48,918 nucleotides of DNA from CAYFIW01 sp964500645. Its GTDB lineage: Bacteria; Chloroflexota; Dehalococcoidia; Lucifugimonadales; UBA826. Below the pieces are notes generated by a model. The model did not search any database. It was not told where the DNA came from and saw only the letters and a list, made by a program, of their open reading frames with translations. A program made the translations under genes and the position numbers. The stretch covers positions 1 through 48,918 of the forward strand of contig CAZCOH010000009.1 of NCBI GenBank assembly GCA_964500645.1, read 5' to 3'. Below, piece by piece: positions 8,795-17,160 of the stretch; position 1 is the stretch's first letter; each line of letters starts with the position of its first letter.

Positions 8795-9886
8795 TTATTT
8801 AGCAAAGCCTACTGTTGGTAGGACCTCTTTTAAAGCGTCGATTGTCTGATCTATATCTTCTTGAGGGGTTATTCCCATGTGTCCGATTCTAAATATTTTT
8901 CCTGACAGTGTTGTTTGTCCGCCTGCTAGTACCACTTTATGATCGACTCTCATCTTTTCCACCAAGGAAGACCCATCGACTCCTTCAGGGACGGAGACCG
9001 CAGTGCAAGTATTTGATGCGATATCCTCGCTGACCGGGAATATATCTAAACCGAGACCACGTATGGCATCTCTCGTATATTTTCCTATGATTGAATGCCT
9101 TTCATATAGTGCACCTAATCCTTCTTCTTTAACCCTGTCCAAAGCTACATCCAAGGCAAACATACAAGATACCGAGGGTGTAAATGGCGGTTGCCCGATC
9201 TCATAGTATCTTTTGTACTCTGCCATATCTAGATAGAATCTTGGCATGGTTGAATTTTTGTGTGCTTCCCAAGCTTTGTCACTGAAACTTATGAACGCAA
9301 GTCCGGGTGGTAGCATCCAACCCTTCTGAGAAGCTGTGGCAACGACATCCAATCCCCACGCGTCCGTTTCAATCGGTATTGAACACACGCTACTTATGCC
9401 GTCAACCAAAATTAGCTTATCGTATTCTTTTATCACCGACGCAATTTTTTCTAAGTCGTTGGAGACTCCAGTAGAAGTTTCGTTATGGGTCACCATAACT
9501 GCTTTGACTTCCGGATTTTCTTCAATACATTCACGGAGTTTGTCCGTGTCTACATCTGTTCCAAACGGGAAACTTAAAGTTGTAACGTCGACTCCATATC
9601 GCTCGCAAATAATTCCAAACCGATTTCCGAAAACACCTACCGTGGCATTGATAGCTTTGTCTCCCGGAGATAAGGTGTTTACAACGGCAGCTTCCATTGC
9701 GGAGGTTCCCGAACCAGTAATGATGTAGACGTCGTTTTTGGTTGCAAAAACTGTTTTCAGTCCCTCCGTGGTTTTGTACAGAAGGTCCTTAAACTCCGGT
9801 CCCCTGTGATTTATCATCGGGGATCCCATGGTTTCTAATATTTCGTCGTCAACGGGAATTGGTCCTGGTATTCTCAGGTTAACCAA
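8795..9886 (-). CDS. Class V aminotransferase (serine/alanine-glyoxylate aminotransferase family)
   Basis: PLP enzyme of fold type I, class V, that usually transfers the amino group of serine or alanine to glyoxylate or pyruvate. The PLP lysine is in VVATASQKGWMLPPGLAF, the phosphate-binding site in ITGSGTSAMEAAV, and the cofactor aspartate in LILVDGISSVCSIP. I place the start at TTG 9886 (363 aa, beginning with VNLRIPGP) rather than ATG 9913 because a strong GGGAGGT sits six bases upstream of this TTG, and family members begin close to the LRIPGP motif. It stands alone, with no obvious partner such as hydroxypyruvate reductase. Exact donor and acceptor cannot be read from sequence. Confidence 0.9.
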   Translation of the reverse strand: MVNLRIPGPIPVDDEILETMGSPMINHRGPEFKDLLYKTTEGLKTVFATKNDVYIITGSGTSAMEAAVVNTLSPGDKAINATVGVFGNRFGIICERYGVDVTTLSFPFGTDVDTDKLRECIEENPEVKAVMVTHNETSTGVSNDLEKIASVIKEYDKLILVDGISSVCSIPIETDAWGLDVVATASQKGWMLPPGLAFISFSDKAWEAHKNSTMPRFYLDMAEYKRYYEIGQPPFTPSVSCMFALDVALDRVKEEGLGALYERHSIIGKYTRDAIRGLGLDIFPVSEDIASNTCTAVSVPEGVDGSSLVEKMRVDHKVVLAGGQTTLSGKIFRIGHMGITPQEDIDQTIDALKEVLPTVGFAK

Positions 9887-9892
9887 GGTAGT

Positions 9893-9899
9893 ACCTCCC
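9893..9899 (-). promoter_or_regulatory. Shine-Dalgarno fixing the aminotransferase start
   Basis: On the minus strand GGGAGGT lies six bases ahead of TTG at 9886. It falls inside the reading frame that would start from ATG 9913, and supports the shorter protein. Confidence 0.65.
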
Positions 9900-9946
9900 A
9901 GCCGAAAATTCATAATTTGTTCTTGATAAGCTTAATAGCTGATTCC

Positions 9947-9974
9947 ATACTAATGTCGATCTGTTATTTGTCAG
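9947..9974 (-). promoter_or_regulatory. Possible promoter of the aminotransferase gene
   Basis: Minus-strand CTGACA (9974-9969) and TAGTAT (9952-9947) are separated by 16 bases and lie about 60 bases before the preferred TTG start. Both hexamers are imperfect. The rest of the 9914-10067 gap shows only an AT-rich dyad near 10048-10063. Confidence 0.35.
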
Positions 9975-10067
9975 ATTGAAGAGCATGAAACCATAAATTC
10001 AGACCGCAAGAAATTTTAACACAATTGATTAAATTAACGTGTGCGAAATTTTAATTTCGTTTCTAAG

Positions 10068-11264
10068 CTAGACTAGTCTCAGGTACCTGCGTCTTCCTAT
10101 TCTTAAAACACCCTTTTTCAGCTCACTGGAGTCTAGGTTTGATGTCACTGGTTCATTGTCTAATTTAATGGCACCTTGTTCAATCAATCTTCGGGCTTCC
10201 CCTGTACTAGAGGTAATTCCAGCCTCTGTAAGTATGTTGCTTAACCTTAACCCGGTTTGGGAGACGTCGGTCGCTAAAATGTGTTCTTGGATATCTTCAG
10301 GCAGCTCATTGCCCTGGATCGTTTTCTCAAAGAAGGTTTGGGCTGTTGCCGCTGAATCTGTGTCGTGATACTCAGACACTAATAATTTAGCCACCCTTTT
10401 TTTAAGGTCCATTGGGTTTGCCGAATCATTTTCAAGGGAGTCCTTAATATCCGATACTTCTTTTGTTGGGACGTCTGTAAGCCATTCATAATAACGAGCT
10501 ATCATAGAGTCCGGTATTGACATTACTTTTCCAAATATTTCATTTGCAGGTTCATCTATACCAATGTAATTTCCCAAGCTCTTGCTCATTTTCTGTACTC
10601 CATCCGTGCCGGGGAGTAGTGGCATTATGAAGCACTGCTGAGGTTTCATACCTTCACTTTGTTGCAGTTCACGTCCAACTAATAAGTTAAATCGTTGGTC
10701 TGAACCTCCAAATTCTACGTCTGACTTTATTGCTACGGAATCGTATGCTTGAAGTAAGGGATATAGAAGTTCTGTTATTGCTATGGGCTGATTTTCATTG
10801 AATCTTTTAGCAAAGTCGTCACGTGCTAATATTTGGGCGACTGTGAATTTACTGGTTAATTCTATGACGTTTGCGAGGCTAAAAGGTCCAAACCACTCGC
10901 TTTGCAGTCTGATTTCAGTCCGATCCCGATCTACAATTTTAAAAAATTGGTCCAGATATGTCTGTGCATTTGCGTTAACTTCTTCGGCGCTGAGCATATT
11001 CCGTGTTTGTGATCTTCCGCTAGGATCCCCAATTTGGGCGGTCCAATCCCCAACTATTAAAACAACCTTGTGTCCTAATTCCTGTAGTTGCCTAAGTTTC
11101 CTTAGTCCCACCGCGTGACCTAGATGTATGTCCGGCGCACTTGGATCGAACCCCATTTTTAGGCGGAGAGACTTTCCTGAATCAAGTTTTTCCACAAACT
11201 CTTTTTCAATAATTATTTCTTCCACGCCCCTTTTTAGGACATCTTCTTTATCAAGTAATGCCAT
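10068..11264 (-). CDS. tyrS: Tyrosyl-tRNA synthetase
   Basis: Class I aminoacyl-tRNA synthetase charging tRNA-Tyr. Length is 398 aa. The HIGH signature appears as HLGHAVGLRKL within FDPSAPDIHLGH, the KMSKS loop as KMSKSLGNYIG, and residues from about 335 on form an S4-type RNA-binding domain (LTEAGITSSTGEARRLIEQG). The arrangement matches the TyrZ-like bacterial branch. It follows ribF by 41 bases in the same direction; no T-box leader is present, so it is likely transcribed from the ribF promoter. Confidence 0.96.
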   Translation of the reverse strand: MALLDKEDVLKRGVEEIIIEKEFVEKLDSGKSLRLKMGFDPSAPDIHLGHAVGLRKLRQLQELGHKVVLIVGDWTAQIGDPSGRSQTRNMLSAEEVNANAQTYLDQFFKIVDRDRTEIRLQSEWFGPFSLANVIELTSKFTVAQILARDDFAKRFNENQPIAITELLYPLLQAYDSVAIKSDVEFGGSDQRFNLLVGRELQQSEGMKPQQCFIMPLLPGTDGVQKMSKSLGNYIGIDEPANEIFGKVMSIPDSMIARYYEWLTDVPTKEVSDIKDSLENDSANPMDLKKRVAKLLVSEYHDTDSAATAQTFFEKTIQGNELPEDIQEHILATDVSQTGLRLSNILTEAGITSSTGEARRLIEQGAIKLDNEPVTSNLDSSELKKGVLRIGRRRYLRLV

Positions 11265-11305
11265 TTGATCCTAATTCCTATGCCAGTTCGTCATCTAATC
11301 TCTTA

Positions 11306-12250
11306 TTAAACACCTGAATCATAGCTCATTAAATGTTCCAGTGAATTTCTTGTTTTGGACACATCGTCATTTATTTGTGTAATCAATTCTTCTAGAGAAT
11401 CGTACTTTATTTCATCACGTAGTCTATTCATGAATTCTAGGGTGACTGTTTCCCCATATATAATCTCGTCAAAGTCCAGTATAAATGCCTCTATTGTTCT
11501 AGAGCCATTGTCAAAAGTGGGTCTGGTACCAATACTTGATGCAGCCATGTATCTTTTCCCTGACACTGTCGCGATTGTCGAATATATGCCGTTTTTTGGA
11601 ACGGCGATTCCGATTTCACTTTCAAGGTTTGCGGTTGGGAATCCAATTTCTCGTCCTCGTTTAAACCCTTCAACGACTTTTCCAGTAATAGAAAAGGGCC
11701 TTCCTAACATCAACGAAACGGTCTCAATGTTACCTTGGGACAATAGTTTTCTTAATTCCGTACTTCGTACAGAAATACCATTTCTTTGTTCAACTTCGAC
11801 GACCTCTAATTCAAAGCCTAGTCTTGAGCCTAGATTATAGAGTTCATTCACATTGGCTTCCCGGTCTTTGCCCATTTGAAAATCTGGCCCGACGACAAGC
11901 ATTTTCATTCCTAAATGTTCCTGTAAAAGTTTAATAAAGTCTCCAGCTCTTAAGGACGCTACTTCGTCGTTAAATGTTATAGGGCATACAAAATCTATTT
12001 CTGTGCTTCTCAACAAAGATATTCGGTGTTCCAAGGTGGTTACAAAGTCGGGTTTGAAATTCGGATTAATAATGGAGGCAGGGTGATTTTTAAAAGTAAT
12101 CACCCCAGATGAATATTGGAGAATTTTTGCGCGATCTTTAAGATTGTTTATCAGGTGCTGGTGCCCTAGGTGTACACCGTCAAATACTCCTATCGTGATC
12201 ACCGACTCAGTGGGAGTATTGCTGATTTTTAATTCTTCAGCGATGGTCAT
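11306..12250 (-). CDS. ribF: Bifunctional riboflavin kinase / FAD synthetase
   Basis: Makes FMN from riboflavin and then FAD. The 314-aa protein has the N-terminal nucleotidyltransferase (FAD synthetase) domain with GVFDGVHLGHQHLI near residue 23, the ISVRSTELRKLLSQGN segment in the middle, and a C-terminal riboflavin-kinase domain beginning near 185 with GRPFSITGKVVEGFKRG and the flavokinase motif GFPTANLE. Both activities look intact. It is the first gene before tyrS. The 191-base upstream gap does not contain a recognisable FMN riboswitch, but does contain a possible extended -10 promoter. Confidence 0.96.
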   Translation of the reverse strand: MTIAEELKISNTPTESVITIGVFDGVHLGHQHLINNLKDRAKILQYSSGVITFKNHPASIINPNFKPDFVTTLEHRISLLRSTEIDFVCPITFNDEVASLRAGDFIKLLQEHLGMKMLVVGPDFQMGKDREANVNELYNLGSRLGFELEVVEVEQRNGISVRSTELRKLLSQGNIETVSLMLGRPFSITGKVVEGFKRGREIGFPTANLESEIGIAVPKNGIYSTIATVSGKRYMAASSIGTRPTFDNGSRTIEAFILDFDEIIYGETVTLEFMNRLRDEIKYDSLEELITQINDDVSKTRNSLEHLMSYDSGV

Positions 12251-12331
12251 GTTTGCAACGGATGTAGAAGCTGGTTTTCACAGTCAAAAAATCCTTTGAT
12301 CATTGAGAAGAGTTGTTTTTATAGCAAGAAA

Positions 12332-12360
12332 AAGCTAGCACGCCCTTATGTGGGGGTCAA
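12332..12360 (-). promoter_or_regulatory. Possible promoter for ribF-tyrS
   Basis: On the minus strand TTGACC (12360-12355) is followed after 17 bases by TAGCTT (12337-12332), with TG one base before the -10 (extended -10 pattern). It lies about 80 bases before the ribF ATG in the 191-base gap between the dehydratase stop and ribF. The -10 match is weak. Confidence 0.4.
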
Positions 12361-12441
12361 GGAATTTAATCATAAAGAAGATTAGCGGTTTTGTTTGAAA
12401 TGGATTTGAATATGTATATTAGAATCCGTAAATATTTCCAG

Positions 12442-13593
12442 CTATGGTCCTTCGTCTCGTGAATCTCTGATTTTCCTTTGTGGAAATGGAAGATATGGAT
12501 AATCGCTTAAAGCGTTTTCGTTAAGATCAATACCTAATCCCGGAGATTTTGGTATTTCTATATAGCCTTCTTTTAAGTCTAGTTGGCCGTAGATTACGGA
12601 GTGAGAAAATTCTTCAAAATTGACAAAATATTCTGTTATTAAGAAATTTGGGATAGTTGCGGACACCTGAATCGTAGCGGCTAATCCTATTGCTGTGCTG
12701 TTGTAGTTGTGTGGAGAGACTGCGATGAAATATGGTTCTGCCATTGCGGCGATCTCTTTTAATTCTAATATCCCTCCCACATTACAGACATCAGGATTGA
12801 TAATATCTGCAGCCCTTTTCTCAAAGATTTCTCTGAACTCAAATTTCGTATACAACTCCTCTCCGGTTACTACAGGAAGGTTTACTCTTTGTTTCGTTTC
12901 CGCAAGAGCATTTATGTTTTCAGCCAAAACAGGTTCCTCGTACCAAAAGGGATTGTATTGTTCTATTTCCTTGGCTATTTTTATGGCGTGCATTGGTGCT
13001 AATCGCCTATGCATCTCAATGAGAATATCTACTTCTTGTCCCACAGCATCCCTAACCGCACGGACATTTTTTATTGTTTGCTTTTCCACATCTTTACTGA
13101 TGAAAGTTCGCCAAGGTCCTGGTACTGGATCGAATTTCAATGCTGTGAAGCCACTTTCAACAACTTTTTTTGCCCTATTGGCTAAATCCTCTGAATCCCA
13201 CTCTCCTCCACCCCATCCGTTAGCGTAGACTCTTATCTTTTCGCGTACTGCTCCGCCTAACAATGTATAAACGGGTGTATTAAGGTGTTTTCCGAGAATG
13301 TCCCACATAGCCTGCTCTATTCCGCTGACAGCAGACCACAAGTCCATTGCACCTCTTCTACCAGCGAAGTCGTCATACACTACTTGCAAAAAATGTTTTA
13401 TGTTTGAAGGGTCTCTTCCGATCAGGTACCGCTTCAAGGCATCTAAGTGGGCTGTTATCTGGATATCTCGGTCTGACTGTGTATAGCATTCACCCCATCC
13501 ATGCAGTCCTTCATCAGTTTCTAATTTTACGAAACAAAGATTTTTACCTTTACCCGGATTGACCAGATAATATGTCATTTCAGATATTTGCAT
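12442..13593 (-). CDS. Mandelate racemase/enolase-superfamily sugar-acid dehydratase (MR subgroup)
   Basis: Mg-dependent enolase-superfamily enzyme that abstracts the alpha proton of a carboxylate, most likely dehydrating an aldonic or uronic acid. In 383 aa the barrel metal ligands are visible: Glu193 (LIEMHRRLAP), Glu219 (WYEEP) and Glu245 (TGEEL). The acid/base residues Asp268 (INPDVCNVGG) and His295 (SPHNYN) form the His-Asp dyad, with Glu321 on the eighth strand. The second-strand KxK of classic racemases is absent (LKFDP), and an EMHRR histidine on the third strand is present, as in the mannonate/galactonate dehydratase branch. Substrate is unknown. SAR202 genomes are known for large expansions of this family. 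The gene is alone between ribF and the ACIII operon. Confidence 0.88.
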   Translation of the reverse strand: MQISEMTYYLVNPGKGKNLCFVKLETDEGLHGWGECYTQSDRDIQITAHLDALKRYLIGRDPSNIKHFLQVVYDDFAGRRGAMDLWSAVSGIEQAMWDILGKHLNTPVYTLLGGAVREKIRVYANGWGGGEWDSEDLANRAKKVVESGFTALKFDPVPGPWRTFISKDVEKQTIKNVRAVRDAVGQEVDILIEMHRRLAPMHAIKIAKEIEQYNPFWYEEPVLAENINALAETKQRVNLPVVTGEELYTKFEFREIFEKRAADIINPDVCNVGGILELKEIAAMAEPYFIAVSPHNYNSTAIGLAATIQVSATIPNFLITEYFVNFEEFSHSVIYGQLDLKEGYIEIPKSPGLGIDLNENALSDYPYLPFPQRKIRDSRDEGP

Positions 13594-13800
13594 GCCTACA
13601 CCTTATTACTACACTTATATTTCCCGACTATAGATGGATTTTATTGGAGGATTAGGTTGCTTACAAACCCAAGTATCCTATATTCCAATCGGTCAATAAA
13701 TTCGGCTTGATAGGCCGGTTTTAGACATGATCGTTATATTTTAGATATAAAATCTAGGAAATTCATAAAGTTCTAGTCAGTAAATCTTATTGTCTTCTGC

Positions 13801-13829
13801 TTGACACTAGAAAACCGGAATGTGATACT
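13801..13829 (+). promoter_or_regulatory. Promoter of the Alternative Complex III operon
   Basis: A perfect -35 TTGACA (13801-13806), a 17-base spacer and GATACT (13824-13829) preceded by TG one base upstream (extended -10) lie about 55 bases before the first gene of the ACIII run. The surrounding 285-base gap (13594-13878) otherwise shows only short AT-rich dyads and no RNA gene. Confidence 0.65.
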
Positions 13830-13884
13830 TTTCACTTGGTTGAGGACTGTTATTCCGTGAGTTTCTCGGCCTTAATTTTTGTCG

Positions 13885-14214
13885 ATGAGGGAAATTGGAA
13901 TATTGAACGAATTGTTTGAGATGGATCCAAATTTCATCGGACCAGATGGCTGGTCTTTTATAAGCGTGTTCGTCAGAAATATATGGTTTTTTGTTGTGTC
14001 TATTTTGGTGTTTGCCACTAACATGCTAATAGGACACAATGCTATACCCTCATTGGTTGGGTCCAAACACTTACCGGAGTCTTTTCAGAAGTTGAGGATC
14101 CCTTTCTACGCCGTCGCAACAGTGGCGTTCGTTGCTGCTTTGTTTTTTGTTTACACATCCATTCAGGGTGCTAGAGATGCAATTAATCTCATATACCCAG
14201 AGTTTTGGATATAA
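13885..14214 (+). CDS. Small two-helix membrane protein at the head of the ACIII operon
   Basis: Unrecognised protein of about 109 aa. Two hydrophobic segments are visible: one near residues 24-46 (FVRNIWFFVVSILVFATNML) and one near 73-94 (YAVATVAFVAALFFVYTSI), joined by a polar loop containing IGHNAIPSLVGSKHLP. The ATG at 13885 is used; an in-frame TTG at 13879 would add two residues, and neither has a convincing Shine-Dalgarno. It lies directly after the operon promoter and 27 bases before actA, so a role as an accessory or small structural subunit of ACIII is the natural inference. It might correspond to a small subunit such as ActG, but I cannot show that. Confidence 0.65.
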   Translation: MREIGILNELFEMDPNFIGPDGWSFISVFVRNIWFFVVSILVFATNMLIGHNAIPSLVGSKHLPESFQKLRIPFYAVATVAFVAALFFVYTSIQGARDAINLIYPEFWI

Positions 14215-14241
14215 ATTGATATTTAACAGGGAAGAAAGAAT

Positions 14242-14856
14242 TTGATACCTGGGGATTTTCAACCCAAAAGACCAACACCTAAACAGTTGGTCAAATTAGG
14301 AATATTAGGCATTTTTGGCTTAGGGGCTTTTGCTGGAGTGGTAATTGCTCTTACGTTCGTTATAACTGCTTGGTTAGGCCGCCCAGTTATCTTTGGTAGT
14401 ACCGAGTTTAGAGAGGGTCCGAACCAGCCTATAGCTTTTCCACATGAGACCCATGTAAAAAATCTAGGAATGGACTGCACGTTTTGCCATAGAAATGTGG
14501 AAAAAGAGGCGGCAGCTTCTGTGCCAGCAACTGGTCTATGTATGACTTGTCACAGTGAAGTTGGAGATGGGTTGGAAGGTATAGAGAAAATGAGGGACCT
14601 ATACGAAGATGGGAGGTCGATACATTGGGTTAGGGTCCACAGAGTACCTGATCATGTTCATTTTGTGCATGAGGCTCACATAAGGTACTTTTCGGAGGCT
14701 GAAGGTGTCGAGACGAGCCAGGTCTGTCAAAAATGTCATGGTGAGGTAGCGGAAATGGAAAAGGTGAGACAGGTCGAAAACTTAAAAATGGGCGATTGTG
14801 TGGATTGTCATAAGAAGAATGCAGCTCCTACAGATTGTTCAACCTGTCACTATTAG
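14242..14856 (+). CDS. actA: ACIII subunit ActA, membrane-anchored pentahaem cytochrome c
   Basis: Electron-transfer subunit of Alternative Complex III, which oxidises menaquinol and reduces a soluble carrier or oxidase. The 204-aa product has one N-terminal transmembrane anchor (about 17-43) and five CxxCH haem-binding motifs at residues 79-83, 100-104, 162-166, 186-190 and 199-203, matching the pentahaem ActA. The haem domain would lie outside the cytoplasmic membrane. The start is TTG at 14242, since no ATG occurs before the first haem motif, with a purine-rich GGGAAGAAAG upstream. It is followed ten bases later by actB1. Confidence 0.92.
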   Translation: MIPGDFQPKRPTPKQLVKLGILGIFGLGAFAGVVIALTFVITAWLGRPVIFGSTEFREGPNQPIAFPHETHVKNLGMDCTFCHRNVEKEAAASVPATGLCMTCHSEVGDGLEGIEKMRDLYEDGRSIHWVRVHRVPDHVHFVHEAHIRYFSEAEGVETSQVCQKCHGEVAEMEKVRQVENLKMGDCVDCHKKNAAPTDCSTCHY

Positions 14857-14866
14857 AGGCTTTTAA

Positions 14867-17128
14867 ATGGCGTTGACGAGAAGACAATTTTTAACTCTTA
14901 TGGGAGGATCAGCTGGAGCAGCGGTCCTCTTTCAGGCCTGTGGTGTTCCTGAAAAGGAACTCTTTATAGATTCTCCAGTTGAGATGCCTGAGGATCTGGT
15001 GAGTGGGATTGACAATTGGTATGCAACCGTTTGTCAGTATTGCGATACTTCTGAAGGAATCGTTGTTCGTGTGATGGAAGGTCGTGCCAAAAAGATCGAG
15101 GGGAACGTTGATTACCCCGTCAATATTGGTACCCATAGTGCCCGTTGTGAGGCAGGGTTACAGGCTCTATATCATCCAGACCGAATAAGCGCCCCCTTGG
15201 TTAGAACTGGCCCTAGGGGCTCTGGTGAATACAGCGAAATAAGCTGGACCGATGCTATTAGCCGTTTAACTGGCACGCTTAGTGATTTGGAGGACCAAGG
15301 AAACTCAGATCATGCCGTTTTACTTACAAATCCAATTGGTGGACATCTTGGTTTGGTGTTGGATAGCTTTGTGTCGGCTTCAGGATGTAGGCATTTAACT
15401 CATGAACCTATAGAAACTGCCTCAGTAAGGCAGGCTGTAAAGGAAGTTTTTTCACAAGACGCTTATCCTGACTTCGATATAAACAATGCTGATTTAGTCC
15501 TCTCTTTCGGAGCCGATTTCTTAAGCACATGGGTATCGCCGACCAGATACAGTAGAGGCTACGGGGAATTTAGGCAGGGGCATGATCACAGGGGTAAGTT
15601 AATACATATTGAGTCGAGATTCTCTCATACGGCAGCAAATGCTGACCAATGGGTGAGACCGAATCCCGGTACTGAAGGAATTCTTGCACTGGCGATAATT
15701 CAAGAAATAGTTTCCCATGAATCACCGGATTCTTCTGTTGTTGAGGCGTTGACGGGTGGAGATACATCTTGGTTGGATAGTTATGCTCCTGATAATGTCG
15801 CTGCTCGTATTGGGGTTGAGGCAGATGTCATAAAGCATATTGCTCACGATTTTTCTCATGCCTCTCATCCGATATCTATTGGAGGTGGGAGCGCTGCAGC
15901 ACACTCAAATGGACTTTCGGCGATGAAGGCTGCTTTTTCGTTGAATCATCTTGCAGGGAATATAGGGACCAAGGGCGGAGTTATTCTCAACCCAGTTTCT
16001 CCGTTGCGGGGTGTTAATCCTGTAGGCCCCGGTAATTCATTTTCAGATTTTCAGAGACTTGCTGAGGATATGCAGGCTGGTAATGTAGAGTTGTTGATGG
16101 TCCGTGGAGCGGATCCATATTATGGGATTCCTAATGTCGCAGCATTTAAAGAAAGGCTGGCAAATGTGCCTTTGATTGTTAGCTTCTCGAATATGATGGA
16201 CGATACTACTTCTGTAGCAGATCTCATACTACCTGAACATAATTATCTGGAGGATTGGGGTACTGATGTGCCGTTGGCTGGGGTTGGGTATCAAACTGTC
16301 GGATTCCAACAGCCGGTAGTTAGGCCTTTCTTCGAAAATCGGGGACAAAATTTGGGAACTAAAGGGTTTGCGGATATTTTGCTTACCTCCGCCCAAGTTA
16401 TGGAAAAAGACCTCGGATTTTCCTCAGATACCTTCAAAGATGTAATAAGGGATGGGGCTAGAGAACTGTATCAGCGGAATGGTGGATCTGTCGAAGCCCC
16501 AAGTTTTGAGGCTTTTTGGAATGGAATTCTCCAACGTGGAGGATGGTGGGATGTTGAATCAACCGGCCCTTCATCTGCGTCACCGGTTCGACTTGATGGT
16601 GTTTCGGATCCGATAATAAGTGGAAATGGGGCGTTTAATTTGCAACCGTTCCTTTCCAGTTCGCTACTCGATGGACGTTTAGCATTTTTGCCATGGTTAC
16701 AGGCAATGCCAGACCCGATTTCCACGGCAACCTGGCAAACATGGGTGGAAATAAACCATGAAGTGGCTGAAGAAAGGGACATCAAAGAGGGTGATGTGCT
16801 TCAAATAAGCACTGCCAGAGGTACGATCGAGGCTTTAGCCATGCCTAATCCCGCTACTCCACCTGATGCCATTTCGATACCTATAGGACAAGGACATAGG
16901 GATCATGGTAGGTATGCTTCAGGTCGAGGGGCGAATGTATTATCTATACTTGATGCTGTCCATGATGAGTCGACAGGCTCTTTGGCATGGGCTGCGACCA
17001 AAGCAGACATTCGGAAAACAGGTGATTGGATAAGGGTACCTAAATTCGAAAATACAGTACCTGACTTCCCGAGAGACGAGCACAATCACATTATTGAGCT
17101 TACAAGTGACCTAGGCGGGAATCACTGA
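14867..17128 (+). CDS. actB1: ACIII subunit ActB1, molybdopterin-oxidoreductase-like part (Tat-exported)
   Basis: Large extracytoplasmic subunit of ACIII, 753 aa. The N-terminus is a twin-arginine signal (TRRQFLTLMGGSAGA) ending in LFQAC, which could also be a lipobox with the Cys as membrane anchor. The rest follows the molybdopterin-oxidoreductase fold: CQYCDTSEGIVVRVMEG at the start, a central GxGSAAAHSNGLS region, and a C-terminal molydopterin-dinucleotide-like barrel (EGDVLQISTARGTIEALAMP). In characterised ACIII no molybdenum cofactor is bound, so a structural role is likely. In most ACIII clusters this part is fused to the iron-sulphur part in one roughly 1000-aa ActB; here a stop and a 32-base gap separate them. 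Confidence 0.9.
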   Translation: MALTRRQFLTLMGGSAGAAVLFQACGVPEKELFIDSPVEMPEDLVSGIDNWYATVCQYCDTSEGIVVRVMEGRAKKIEGNVDYPVNIGTHSARCEAGLQALYHPDRISAPLVRTGPRGSGEYSEISWTDAISRLTGTLSDLEDQGNSDHAVLLTNPIGGHLGLVLDSFVSASGCRHLTHEPIETASVRQAVKEVFSQDAYPDFDINNADLVLSFGADFLSTWVSPTRYSRGYGEFRQGHDHRGKLIHIESRFSHTAANADQWVRPNPGTEGILALAIIQEIVSHESPDSSVVEALTGGDTSWLDSYAPDNVAARIGVEADVIKHIAHDFSHASHPISIGGGSAAAHSNGLSAMKAAFSLNHLAGNIGTKGGVILNPVSPLRGVNPVGPGNSFSDFQRLAEDMQAGNVELLMVRGADPYYGIPNVAAFKERLANVPLIVSFSNMMDDTTSVADLILPEHNYLEDWGTDVPLAGVGYQTVGFQQPVVRPFFENRGQNLGTKGFADILLTSAQVMEKDLGFSSDTFKDVIRDGARELYQRNGGSVEAPSFEAFWNGILQRGGWWDVESTGPSSASPVRLDGVSDPIISGNGAFNLQPFLSSSLLDGRLAFLPWLQAMPDPISTATWQTWVEINHEVAEERDIKEGDVLQISTARGTIEALAMPNPATPPDAISIPIGQGHRDHGRYASGRGANVLSILDAVHDESTGSLAWAATKADIRKTGDWIRVPKFENTVPDFPRDEHNHIIELTSDLGGNH

Positions 17129-17160
17129 ACGCGGATTGATGAGTAATTAGGAGAATATTT

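Noticed and set aside
10045..10066. Hairpin CGAAAT/ATTTCG downstream of tyrS as a terminator
   Set aside because: Six AT-rich pairs and no T-run on the minus strand; too weak to call.
12251..12441. FMN riboswitch before ribF
   Set aside because: None of the conserved FMN-aptamer blocks (such as AGGGxGAAAxxC) could be found on the minus strand; only a possible promoter is seen.
12707..13228. Plus-strand open frame (about 173 codons) inside the dehydratase gene
   Set aside because: Antisense to a full-length enolase-superfamily gene; composition is that of a mirror frame and nothing recognisable is encoded.
13594..13878. tRNA or small RNA in the longest intergenic gap
   Set aside because: No cloverleaf or GTTC-type T-loop found; the gap shows the ACIII promoter and AT-rich sequence only. 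The same check in the other gaps also gave no tRNA.
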